Shown here: positions 16,861 to 24,978 of the stretch, one piece after another
Position numbering within the stretch: the first letter of the stretch is position 1
Layout: the number at the start of each line of letters is the position of its first letter
Origin: RGIG6353 sp045660745
GTDB lineage: Bacteria > Bacillota > Clostridia > Oscillospirales > SIG627
Length of the DNA: 63,412 nucleotides
Direction: 5' to 3'
NCBI GenBank assembly: GCA_045660745.1
Contig: JAZREJ010000049.1
Coordinates: 1 to 63,412, forward strand
Notes under the pieces: model-generated
Seen by the model: only the letters and a program-made list of their open reading frames with translations
What the model was told of the DNA's origin: nothing
Databases searched by the model: none
Program-made: the position numbers and the translations under genes

Positions 16861-17949
16861 TTACAGTTTTTGATATATTCCGCCGAGGGCTTTAAAGTCG
16901 TCAAAGAAGGTGGGATATTTTCTGATTATCCCCCTTTCGGAATCAAGGATTGTGTCTTTTGCCGAAAAGACAGATGCAAGACAGGCGGTAATGATAAACC
17001 GTTCGTCTTGCCACGCACGTATTTTTTTCGTGGGCGTGACACCTTCTGAATTTATGCGGAAGGTATGGCTTCGTTCCATCTTGTAACCTATTCCGAAATC
17101 ACCGAGCATTTGTATCATTCTTGAGTGATCTCCTGATATCAGTCGGTAATTCTCAAATTTGCATTCACCGACGATGCGCATTGCAAGAAGCACGCATGGA
17201 AAAAGATAATCCCCGAGCACAGACGCATCCGCAGAAAAAGGCACAAGCTTTGGCGTGTGGCGGTAATTGCCGTTTATTTTTTCTGTATTAACATAAGGCT
17301 TTAATACGTTCGGCATGTCGCAATTGCAGTCGATAAATCGTGATGCCATTACAAAGTATGAAAGATATAAAGGATCAACGTCAGCAAAAAAAGTGTCGTA
17401 CTCTCGGTTTTTGAAAAAGCCAATAGCGTTTTTTACACTTTCCGAGCCTTCGCCGAAGCCGCAAAGAGCCACGCCGTCGGAAATATCGGGGTCATTGATT
17501 TTTGATAAAGGAGCTTTTGAAAAAATGCCGCTTACTGTCAATGGGATATTCTCTGATTCTATTTCACATCCACCGTCCGTAAGTGCTGCAATAAATTCAT
17601 TGCGTTTTTTCGAAAGAACACCGTGGTCTATTTTAACCAAAGAAACGTATTTCTTTATAAACGGAAGAAGCATAAAGAGGGCTTTGTCGCTTTCGCAAAA
17701 GTTAAGATAAAGATTTTTGGGATAAGAGGAGGTCGGAAAAACACGCAAGCTCTCTTTTGAAACACTCACCGAGGCACCCATTTTTTCAAGAGCGTTTATC
17801 GCGCACATTACTTCGTCCGAAAGTCCCTTGTATCTGATTTCTGTGATAGTGTCCGACACTGATGCCGGTGCAAGGGATGAAATGATGCTTTTGTCATGTG
17901 AGGCAGGCACAAGAGTGCCCGAAAGAGCACCGGGTATTATCTTTATCAT
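16861..17949 (-). CDS. EPSP-synthase-like protein with a degenerate active site
   Basis: At 362 residues this is shorter than true 3-phosphoshikimate 1-carboxyvinyltransferase (about 425). The C-terminal half keeps family marks: 'SADASVLGDYLF' (catalytic Asp), 'ISGDHSRMIQML' (in place of K-E-S-D-R), 'WQDERFIITAC' (D-x-R) and 'KYPTFFDDFKALGG'. The N-terminal half keeps 'HDKSI' but lacks the following arginine, the G-N-(S/A)-G-T motif ('CESDKALFMLL' occupies the place) and the R-P motif. It may be an inactive or repurposed member of the family. No other shikimate gene is nearby; it heads the NusG-II/Gx/apbE operon. Confidence 0.75.
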   Translation of the reverse strand: MIKIIPGALSGTLVPASHDKSIISSLAPASVSDTITEIRYKGLSDEVMCAINALEKMGASVSVSKESLRVFPTSSYPKNLYLNFCESDKALFMLLPFIKKYVSLVKIDHGVLSKKRNEFIAALTDGGCEIESENIPLTVSGIFSKAPLSKINDPDISDGVALCGFGEGSESVKNAIGFFKNREYDTFFADVDPLYLSYFVMASRFIDCNCDMPNVLKPYVNTEKINGNYRHTPKLVPFSADASVLGDYLFPCVLLAMRIVGECKFENYRLISGDHSRMIQMLGDFGIGYKMERSHTFRINSEGVTPTKKIRAWQDERFIITACLASVFSAKDTILDSERGIIRKYPTFFDDFKALGGIYQKL

Positions 17950-17984
17950 TTCTGCCTCCTTAATTTGAAAAAATCAGCATATAC

Positions 17985-18014
17985 ATTATACTACACCAAA
18001 AGTGTCTTTGTCAA
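17985..18014 (-). promoter_or_regulatory. Promoter of the EPSPS-like/apbE operon
   Basis: On the minus strand TTGACA, an 18-base spacer and TATAAT lie about 35 bases before the first gene. It is divergent from the uppP promoter. Confidence 0.75.
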
Positions 18015-18026
18015 TTGAAATTACAT

Positions 18027-18055
18027 TTGACAAAATACTCTGTTTTGTGTATAAT
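18027..18055 (+). promoter_or_regulatory. Promoter of uppP
   Basis: TTGACA, a 17-base spacer and TATAAT make a consensus sigma-A promoter 25 bases before the start codon. Confidence 0.85.
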
Positions 18056-18080
18056 AGCTTGGTGTTAAGGAGGATTTTAT

Positions 18081-18905
18081 ATGTATAATAATATTATCGC
18101 CTTTCTTATTGGTGTTGTTGAGGGAATTACCGAATGGCTTCCCGTAAGCTCAACGGGACACATGATACTGTTTGAAGAATTCTGGCAGCTTGACATGAGC
18201 GAAGAATTCAAAGAAATGTTCTTTGTGGTTATTCAGCTTGGGGCAATTCTCTCGGTAGTTGTCTTGTATTTTAAAAAGCTGTTCCCTTTTTCATTAAAAA
18301 AGGACGAGCCCTTCGTAAGCCGTGATATAATGACGCTGTGGGGAAAGATAATCGTTTCTTGCGTGCCTGCTGCTGTTGTCGGAATCTTGTTCGACGAGTT
18401 TTTTGAAAAGACCTTTTACAATCCCGTGTCTGTGTCAATAGCTCTCATCCTTTTCGGCATATTCTTTATTGCCATTGAAAACTATAATAAGAAGAGAAAG
18501 CCCTCCAAGACCTCTCTTGCAATGATTACCTTTACCGATGCCGCGATTATTGGCGCCTTTCAGGTGCTTGCCGCTGTATTTCCGGGGGTATCTCGCTCGG
18601 GTGCTACCATTATCGGTGCAATACTTATTGGCGTTTCAAGAACCATTGCCGCTGAGTATACCTTCTTTCTTGCGATTCCCGTTATGGCGGGAGCGAGTCT
18701 TTTAAAGATTCTGAAATTCGGTTTTGATTTTTCGCTTGAGGAAATACTTGTTCTTATCATTGGAAGCGTTACCGCTTTTGCAGTGTCTCTTGTATCCATA
18801 AGATTTCTGACGGGCTACGTTAAAAAGCACGATTTCAAGCTCTTCGGCTGGTACCGTATAATTTTGGGACTTGCCGTTCTTGTTATACTTGAATTTATAA
18901 TATAA
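18081..18905 (+). CDS. uppP: Undecaprenyl-diphosphatase UppP/BacA
   Basis: A 274-residue polytopic membrane phosphatase that recycles undecaprenyl pyrophosphate to the carrier lipid for cell-wall synthesis; its activity also underlies bacitracin tolerance. The two catalytic motifs are clear: 'EGITEWLPVSSTGHM' near residue 15 and 'PGVSRSGATIIGAI' near residue 170. The ATG follows 'taaggaggatttta'. A phosphoribosyltransferase gene follows ten bases later. Confidence 0.96.
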   Translation: MYNNIIAFLIGVVEGITEWLPVSSTGHMILFEEFWQLDMSEEFKEMFFVVIQLGAILSVVVLYFKKLFPFSLKKDEPFVSRDIMTLWGKIIVSCVPAAVVGILFDEFFEKTFYNPVSVSIALILFGIFFIAIENYNKKRKPSKTSLAMITFTDAAIIGAFQVLAAVFPGVSRSGATIIGAILIGVSRTIAAEYTFFLAIPVMAGASLLKILKFGFDFSLEEILVLIIGSVTAFAVSLVSIRFLTGYVKKHDFKLFGWYRIILGLAVLVILEFII

Positions 18906-18914
18906 GGAGAAAAT

Positions 18915-19475
18915 ATGAATTACTATCCTATTACCATAGCCGGAGTTGAGAGAAAACTTCCCATCTGTCCCGTGACCGAGGATTTATACATTGGCGCATT
19001 CGTTATCTTCGGAGACACTGAGCTTACCACCGCTGCTGCAGGAGCGCTTCTTGAAAAGGCTCCTGAGTATGACTATATGATAACCGCAGAAGCAAAGGGA
19101 ATTCCGCTCATTCACGAGATGGCTCGTCTTGCAGGGGATAAAAAATATATGCTTGCCCGTAAAGCCCCGAAGCTTTATATGACAGGGGTTTTCGAGGTGG
19201 AGGTCAATTCCATCACCACCGCGAAAAAGCAGACTCTTTATCTTGATACGGCGGATGCCGACCTGATGCGCGGCAAGAGAATACTTATCGTTGACGACGT
19301 TATTTCAACAGGCGAGTCGCTTCGCGCACTCGAAACACTTGTTGAGAAAGCGGGAGGTATCATCTGCGGGCGCTGTGCTATACTTGCAGAGGGGGACGCT
19401 ATAGACCGAAATGATATTATTTATCTTGAACCGTTGCCGCTATTTAATTCCGACGGAAGTGTGAAAGAACAATAA
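18915..19475 (+). CDS. Phosphoribosyltransferase, adenine-PRT type
   Basis: A 186-residue type I PRTase. The PRPP-binding motif is 'ILIVDDVISTGESLRAL' near residue 129, and the N-terminal segment 'DYMITAEAKGIPLIHEMA' matches the APRT/xanthine PRT pattern. It probably salvages a purine base to its nucleotide. True Apt proteins are about 170 residues with a different N-terminus, so the base used is uncertain (adenine, xanthine or a regulator-type PRT). The ATG follows 'ataaggagaaaat'. Confidence 0.85.
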   Translation: MNYYPITIAGVERKLPICPVTEDLYIGAFVIFGDTELTTAAAGALLEKAPEYDYMITAEAKGIPLIHEMARLAGDKKYMLARKAPKLYMTGVFEVEVNSITTAKKQTLYLDTADADLMRGKRILIVDDVISTGESLRALETLVEKAGGIICGRCAILAEGDAIDRNDIIYLEPLPLFNSDGSVKEQ

Positions 19476-19509
19476 TTGTCATCTTTTCGACAGAATTTGT
19501 CAAAAACTA

Positions 19510-19541
19510 TTGACTTTTTCTTAAGTGTTTGTTAATATAAT
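19510..19541 (+). promoter_or_regulatory. Probable promoter of the lysine-riboswitch transcript
   Basis: TTGACT and TATAAT are present, but the spacer is 20 bases, longer than ideal. They lie about 30 bases before the riboswitch, the expected position. Confidence 0.45.
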
Positions 19542-19573
19542 CTTGTCAGAAGCTTTCAATAAAAGGAAGCGTG

Positions 19574-19737
19574 ATGATAGAGGTGCGACTGACATGAGTA
19601 CCTGTTCTCAATGCAAAGGAGCAGAGGACGGAGAAAGGGGAAGCCGCCGAAATCCGAAAAACATCCTTGGGCTTTTCGGGTTGGTTTGCCGTATAACATA
19701 CCGCAGACTGTCACATTTTTTTGTGGAGTGCTATCAT
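19574..19737 (+). ncRNA. Lysine riboswitch (L-box)
   Basis: The conserved core is plainly visible: 'gatagaggtgcgac' at 19577, an 'agta' shortly after, 'aaggggaagccgccgaaa' near 19635, 'actgtcac' near 19707 and 'tggagtgctatca' at 19724-19736. The last piece closes helix P1 with 'tgatag' at 19575-19580. A terminator hairpin follows, so lysine is expected to switch off the downstream carrier by premature termination. Confidence 0.93.
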
Positions 19738-19756
19738 TTTCGGAACAGGATTTTAT

Positions 19757-19791
19757 GTGCCGTGAGTGTTAGCCACCACGGCACTTTTTAT
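19757..19791 (+). terminator. Riboswitch-controlled terminator
   Basis: The stem gtgccgtg/cacggcac is followed by ttttta, 20 bases beyond the lysine aptamer and before the carrier's ribosome-binding site. It is the expression platform of the riboswitch. Confidence 0.88.
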
Positions 19792-19815
19792 TAAATTTTT
19801 TAAGGAGAAAAGATT

Positions 19816-21468
19816 ATGACTAAAAACAAGAAATTGTTTCTCGCAATTGCTGCAGTCGTAATAATCGCACTTCTCGTTGTGGCATACGTTACCGAAGGAC
19901 ATCTCGGTACCGTTGACTGTCCTGACTGTGAAGCCGGTACAGCAGAGTGTGAAACTTGCGGCGGCGCATCGGCAGTGCGTGGTAACTGGTGGGCACTTAT
20001 TCCTCCCTTTATTGCAATTGCACTCGCACTTATTACCAAAGAGGTTTACAGCTCCCTCTTCATCGGTATCCTCGTAGGAGGTATCCTTTCGTCGAACTTC
20101 TCGTTTACCGGTGCCGTTAACTCTATTGTAAACGACGGCCTTATCGGTGCTGTTTCAGGTACTGCGGGCATATTCGTATTCCTGGTAGAGCTCGGTATAA
20201 TCGTTGCTCTTGTTAACCGTTCGGGTGGCTCTCGCGCCTTCGGTAACTGGGCGGCAAAGCACGTAAAGACTCGCGTAGGTGCACAGCTTGCGACCTTCGC
20301 GCTTGGCGTTCTTATCTTTATTGACGACTACTTTAACTGTCTCACAGTCGGTTCCGTAATGCGTCCTCTTACCGATAAGACAAAGGTTTCCCGCACTAAG
20401 CTTGCCTATGTTATTGACGCAACCGCAGCTCCTATCTGTATGATTGCTCCCATTTCCTCTTGGGCGGCAGCTGTTTCCAGCTACGCTCCGGAAGGAGAAG
20501 GACTTTCCCTCTTTATCAATGCAATTCCCTACAACTTCTACTCGCTTCTCACTATCGTTTTCGTTATTGCGATTGTCGTGATGAAGGCCGACTTCGGACC
20601 TATGAAGAAGGCTGAGCTTAAGGCTCTCAGCGAAGAGCTTAATGAAAAGGCAGAAGAAAACGCAAGCTCAAAGGGCAGTGTTTGGGATCTTATCTTCCCG
20701 ATACTCGTTCTTATCGTTTCCAGTGTTCTCGGACTTCTCTATGTGGGCGGATTCTTCGGCGTTGATATCTGGGGCGGAACAGACTACAAGGGCGACATTG
20801 CAGGTGCATTCGGTAACACCGATGCAACAGTAGGTCTTCCCTGGGCAGGTCTCATCTCTCTTATCGTTATCATTGTTTATATGCTCCTTCGCCGTGTTGT
20901 TAATCTTAAGTCTGCTATGGACTGCGTTCCCCAGGGCTTTATCGCAATGGTTCCCGCGATCCTCATTCTTACCTTCGCGACCTCTCTTAAGAACATCACA
21001 AACGGACTCGGAACCGATTACTTCGTAGGTGATGCGCTCGGGTCTGCAAGTGCTCTTCAGAGCTTCCTCCCTGCGGTTATATTCCTCGTTGCTTGTGTAC
21101 TGGCATTTGCAACAGGTACCTCATGGGGAACCTTCGGAATTCTTATTCCTATCGTTCTTGCAATCTTCCCCGTTGGAAGCACTCTCGGTACTATCGGTAT
21201 GTCCGCTTGTCTTGCAGGTGCTGTATGCGGTGACCACTGCTCTCCCATTTCGGATACCACTATCATGTCCAGCGCAGGTGCCGGATGCGACCACGTTGAG
21301 CACGTTAACACTCAGCTTCCTTATGCGATTACCGTTGCGGCTATCTCGTTTGTATGCTATATCCTCGCAGGCTTTATCCAGAACGCTTGGATCATGCTCC
21401 CCCTCGGTATCGTTCTCACCGTTGGAACACTCTTTGTTATCAAGAATATTACATCCAAAAAAGCATAA
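19816..21468 (+). CDS. NhaC-family antiporter, probable lysine carrier
   Basis: A 550-residue polytopic membrane protein of the NhaC Na+/H+ antiporter superfamily, with motifs 'IDDYFNCLTVGSVMRPLTD' and 'GDHCSPISDTTIMSSAGA'. Control by the lysine riboswitch makes lysine uptake the likely job; riboswitch-linked NhaC-like proteins have been predicted as lysine transporters. After the first helix (residues 7-25) there is an unusual cysteine cluster, CPDC-x6-CETC (residues 35-48), predicted to lie outside the membrane and able to bind a metal or form disulfides. The start ATG follows 'taaggagaaaagatt'. Confidence 0.9.
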   Translation: MTKNKKLFLAIAAVVIIALLVVAYVTEGHLGTVDCPDCEAGTAECETCGGASAVRGNWWALIPPFIAIALALITKEVYSSLFIGILVGGILSSNFSFTGAVNSIVNDGLIGAVSGTAGIFVFLVELGIIVALVNRSGGSRAFGNWAAKHVKTRVGAQLATFALGVLIFIDDYFNCLTVGSVMRPLTDKTKVSRTKLAYVIDATAAPICMIAPISSWAAAVSSYAPEGEGLSLFINAIPYNFYSLLTIVFVIAIVVMKADFGPMKKAELKALSEELNEKAEENASSKGSVWDLIFPILVLIVSSVLGLLYVGGFFGVDIWGGTDYKGDIAGAFGNTDATVGLPWAGLISLIVIIVYMLLRRVVNLKSAMDCVPQGFIAMVPAILILTFATSLKNITNGLGTDYFVGDALGSASALQSFLPAVIFLVACVLAFATGTSWGTFGILIPIVLAIFPVGSTLGTIGMSACLAGAVCGDHCSPISDTTIMSSAGAGCDHVEHVNTQLPYAITVAAISFVCYILAGFIQNAWIMLPLGIVLTVGTLFVIKNITSKKA

Positions 21469-21480
21469 GGTTAAAAAAAT

Positions 21481-21512
21481 ATTCCCGCAGGAATTTCCTG
21501 CGGGATTTTTTT
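21481..21512 (+). terminator. Terminator of the NhaC-family gene
   Basis: The stem cccgcagg/cctgcggg with flanking A-T pairs is followed by a run of seven T. Confidence 0.9.
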
Positions 21513-21523
21513 GTGCAAAAACA

Positions 21524-21551
21524 TTGATTTTTTTGAAAAAAAGAGTATAAT
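21524..21551 (+). promoter_or_regulatory. Promoter of comM
   Basis: TTGATT, a 16-base spacer and TATAAT lie about 50 bases before the comM start. Confidence 0.6.
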
Positions 21552-21604
21552 AATAAAGATACAATGGTATAACTGTCGCAATATGTAAAAAAGGAGTTGA
21601 GAAA

Positions 21605-23122
21605 ATGGTAAAAACGGTATCCACCATTGCTTTGTTCGGGCTTGACGGCTTTGAAGTAACGGTGGAATGTAACTCTGAAAAGGGGCTTCCGGACATTGCT
21701 GTTATCGGTCTTCCGGATGCATCTGTCAAGGAGTCAATAGATCGAATAAGGTCTGCTGCAGAGAATAACGATCTTCCTTTTGTCAGAAACCGTACTACCT
21801 TCAATCTCGCTCCCGCTGATAAAAAGAAGACGGGTGCCTATTTTGATCTGCCCATACTTATTTCACTTTTAAAGCATTCAGTACTTGAGAATGCCGAGAC
21901 TGACGATGCTTGCTTTATTGGTGAATTATCACTTAAAGGTGATCTTCGTCCGATAGATGGCGCTCTTGCTATGTGCATTGCCGCAAAAAGAGCAGGTAGA
22001 AGACGAATATTTTTGCCGTTTGAAAATGCGTCTGAGGCATCCTTCGTTGAAGGAATAGAGGTTTACGGAATGAGAAACCTTAAGGAGATCCTTCAACACT
22101 TTAACGGTGAAAGCATGAAGCTGGCGCACCCGAGGACATATCCTTCTCAGGAGAGCTTTCTTCCCGAGGTGGATTTTTCACAGATAAAAGGTCAGGAGCT
22201 TGCAAAAAGAGCTCTTGAGATAGCCGCTACAGGCTCTCATAATATTCTTCTTATAGGTCCTCCGGGGTCCGGAAAGAGCATGCTTTCAAAGGCTCTTGCG
22301 GGAATACTGCCCGATATGACCTATGAAGAGATGATAGAGACCACCAACATCCATTCGGTGAGCGGACTTCTTCCCGAGGGACAGAATTACATAAGCCGCC
22401 GACCTGTCAGGGCGCCTCACCATACAGTGTCTCATATCGGCATGGTTGGAGGCGGTATCACACCGAAGCCGGGTGAAGTATCTCTTGCGCATAACGGAGT
22501 TTTGTTCCTTGACGAATTTCCCGAGTTTGACAAAAAGACGCTTGAGGTGTTAAGACAGCCTATAGAAGACTCAAGGGTTACGGTAACAAGGGCGGGGTAT
22601 AAGCTTACCTACCCGAGCAGATTTATGCTTGTTGCCGCTATGAATCCGTGTCCGTGCGGATTTTTCGGTTCTGAGCAGAAGCTTTGCTCATGTACCCAGC
22701 CACAGGTCAGGCGCTATATTTCAAAGGTTTCAGGGCCGCTTCTTGACCGAATTGACATACAGGTAGAGGTCCCCGCGGTGCGCTACGAGGACATGACCGA
22801 TACAACACCCTGCGAGGATTCGGCAAGCGTTAAAAAAAGAATAAATGCCGCAAGGGCATTCCGCGAAGAGCGACTCAGAAGGCTGGGTATTTCCGAGAAT
22901 TCACAGGAGTATAATACTGTCGAAGCGTGCGCGCTTACGGGTGAAGCGGAAGAGGTTTTGAAATTTTCTTTTAATGCGCTCTCACTCTCCGCAAGAGGAT
23001 ATACGAGACTTCTCAGAGTTTCAAGAACTATCGCCGACCTTGAAGGAAGCGATAGGGTAGAAGAGGAGCATCTCTTTGAGGCTGTAAGGCTCAGGGGTGT
23101 TGAGAAAAAATATTTTGAATGA
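21605..23122 (+). CDS. comM: YifB/ComM family Mg-chelatase-like AAA+ ATPase
   Basis: This 505-residue protein has the ComM layout: an N-terminal S5-like/Lon-type domain ('GLPDIAVIGLPDASVKES'), a AAA+ core with Walker A 'GPPGSGKSMLSKAL' near residue 220 and Walker B 'VLFLDEFPEF', a cysteine patch 'NPCPCGFFGSEQKLCSC', and the C-terminal Mg_chelatase_C region. ComM is a branch-migration helicase used during natural transformation in other bacteria, but the family is widespread in species not known to be competent. The ATG follows 'aaaaaggagttgagaaa'. Confidence 0.93.
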   Translation: MVKTVSTIALFGLDGFEVTVECNSEKGLPDIAVIGLPDASVKESIDRIRSAAENNDLPFVRNRTTFNLAPADKKKTGAYFDLPILISLLKHSVLENAETDDACFIGELSLKGDLRPIDGALAMCIAAKRAGRRRIFLPFENASEASFVEGIEVYGMRNLKEILQHFNGESMKLAHPRTYPSQESFLPEVDFSQIKGQELAKRALEIAATGSHNILLIGPPGSGKSMLSKALAGILPDMTYEEMIETTNIHSVSGLLPEGQNYISRRPVRAPHHTVSHIGMVGGGITPKPGEVSLAHNGVLFLDEFPEFDKKTLEVLRQPIEDSRVTVTRAGYKLTYPSRFMLVAAMNPCPCGFFGSEQKLCSCTQPQVRRYISKVSGPLLDRIDIQVEVPAVRYEDMTDTTPCEDSASVKKRINAARAFREERLRRLGISENSQEYNTVEACALTGEAEEVLKFSFNALSLSARGYTRLLRVSRTIADLEGSDRVEEEHLFEAVRLRGVEKKYFE

Positions 23123-23187
23123 TACTTTAAAAAAATAAAGGGTTTTTACACTTTTTTTCGTATATTATAATTGAAGGGGGGATAGAA

Positions 23188-24951
23188 TTGGCTTTACCGC
23201 AGGCTTTTTTACAGGAGCTTAAAAACAGGTGCAGTATAGAGGATATAATCTCTCAGCACGTTCAGCTCAAGCGAGCGGGCTCAAACCTTGTCGGTTGCTG
23301 TCCGTTTCACAGTGAACGTACCCCTTCGTTTACTGTTTTCTTAAATCGCGAGAATTTTTATTGCTTCGGATGCGGGGCGGGGGGCGACGTCATCACGTTC
23401 ATCATGAAAATGCAGAATGTGGACTATATAACCGCCGTTGAGTATCTTGCCGAGCGAGCGGGACTCAGAATGCCGGAGGACAATCAGTTCCCGAAAGAAA
23501 AAAGGATTGACCGTGAGCGCTATTATGAAATGAATAAGCAGGCGGCTCGGTTCTTCCATACGGCTTTGATGGCACCCGAAAATGCAGATGCGCTGAAATA
23601 TATTACAGACAGAGGTCTTGCCCACTCCACCCTCAGACGCTTTGGAATAGGGTATGCTGACACGTCTTGGGATAGCCTTACGGGATATCTTATGTCTAAG
23701 GGCTACACAAAAGAAGAGCTGCGCGACGGATTCCTTTCGGGAGTCTCACAGAAAACGGGAAAGCTTTTTGATATGTTCCGAGGGCGGATAATCTTCCCGA
23801 TATTCGACCTGTCGGGTAACGTTATCGCTTTCGGCGGAAGAATTATCGGAGACGGTATGCCTAAATACCTAAATTCATCCGATACGCCCGTTTTTAAAAA
23901 GAGCCGAAATCTGTATGCCCTTGAGCATGCAAAAAACAATACCGATTCTTCAATAATCCTGTGTGAGGGATATATGGACGTTGTAGCGCTGCAGCAAGCC
24001 GGCTTTACAAACGCTGTAGCAACTCTCGGTACTGCGATCACTCCCGATCAGGCGCGAATTATGTCGCGTTATGCGCAGACGGTCTACATCTCGTACGATT
24101 CCGATGAGGCGGGGCAGCGAGCCGCGAAGAAGGCGATAGATCTTCTGTCACAGGTTGGAGTTTCCGTTAAAGTGATAAGAGTTGAAAATGCAAAGGATCC
24201 CGACGAGTTTATAAAAAAATTCGGAAAGGGGGCATTTGAAAAGCTTTTACATAAATCCGGCGGACACATTGATTATACACTTGGAAACATAGAGGCGAAA
24301 TATTCAATGGCTATTCCGGAGGAAAAGCTGCGTTACGTGCAGGAATGCTGCGATATGCTTTCGCAGGTCTACAGCACAGTTGAAAGAGAAATATACGTTC
24401 AGAAGATATCCGAAAAGACTGCTCTTTCGCCCGATATAATAAGAAACGAAATAGAGAAAAAGCAAAAGCAGAAAAAAAGACACCTTGAAAAGGAGCGGAT
24501 AAAGACAGACATACAGACGGGTGTCGGTTACGGAGACAGAATAATGGCTGACTCCTCAAAGCATCTGTCAAGCGCAAAAAAAGAAGAAAACCTTATCGGC
24601 ATTCTTCTGATGCGCCACGAATATTTTAGTGATAAGCAAATGTCCGACATTTTAAGTGAAAAACTTTTTATGTGTGATTTCACACGAAGAGTTTTTGAAA
24701 AGCTTTATGAGTACCGAAATGAGCCATCCTTTGAATTGTCACTTCTCGGCGAGTGGTTTTCTCCCGATGAAATGGGAAGGATAATGAGATTTGTTCTTGA
24801 TCGCGAAAAGCTGTCAAACAATTCTCTTGATGTGGCTCTTGAGCTTGCACGCACACTTCAAAAGCTTTCAACGTCGTCGGACACCGACGAAGAAGGAGAA
24901 GATTCATTTTTAAAAAGTCTTGAAAGAATAAAAGAGTCCAAAAAAAATTAA
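23188..24951 (+). CDS. dnaG: DNA primase DnaG
   Basis: A 587-residue primase that makes RNA primers at the replication fork. The N-terminal zinc finger is C-x2-H...C-x2-C in 'GCCPFHSERTPSF' and 'FYCFGCGAGGD'. The TOPRIM core shows 'ILCEGYMDVVALQQAG' and 'YISYDSDEAGQRAAKKA'. A C-terminal helicase-binding region follows. It begins with TTG after a strong 'gaagggggg' site, at normal family length. It abuts the first sigma gene, as in the classic macromolecular-synthesis operon. Confidence 0.96.
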   Translation: MALPQAFLQELKNRCSIEDIISQHVQLKRAGSNLVGCCPFHSERTPSFTVFLNRENFYCFGCGAGGDVITFIMKMQNVDYITAVEYLAERAGLRMPEDNQFPKEKRIDRERYYEMNKQAARFFHTALMAPENADALKYITDRGLAHSTLRRFGIGYADTSWDSLTGYLMSKGYTKEELRDGFLSGVSQKTGKLFDMFRGRIIFPIFDLSGNVIAFGGRIIGDGMPKYLNSSDTPVFKKSRNLYALEHAKNNTDSSIILCEGYMDVVALQQAGFTNAVATLGTAITPDQARIMSRYAQTVYISYDSDEAGQRAAKKAIDLLSQVGVSVKVIRVENAKDPDEFIKKFGKGAFEKLLHKSGGHIDYTLGNIEAKYSMAIPEEKLRYVQECCDMLSQVYSTVEREIYVQKISEKTALSPDIIRNEIEKKQKQKKRHLEKERIKTDIQTGVGYGDRIMADSSKHLSSAKKEENLIGILLMRHEYFSDKQMSDILSEKLFMCDFTRRVFEKLYEYRNEPSFELSLLGEWFSPDEMGRIMRFVLDREKLSNNSLDVALELARTLQKLSTSSDTDEEGEDSFLKSLERIKESKKN

Positions 24952-24978
24952 ATGTTTAAAACCGAAAGGAACGAGGTC

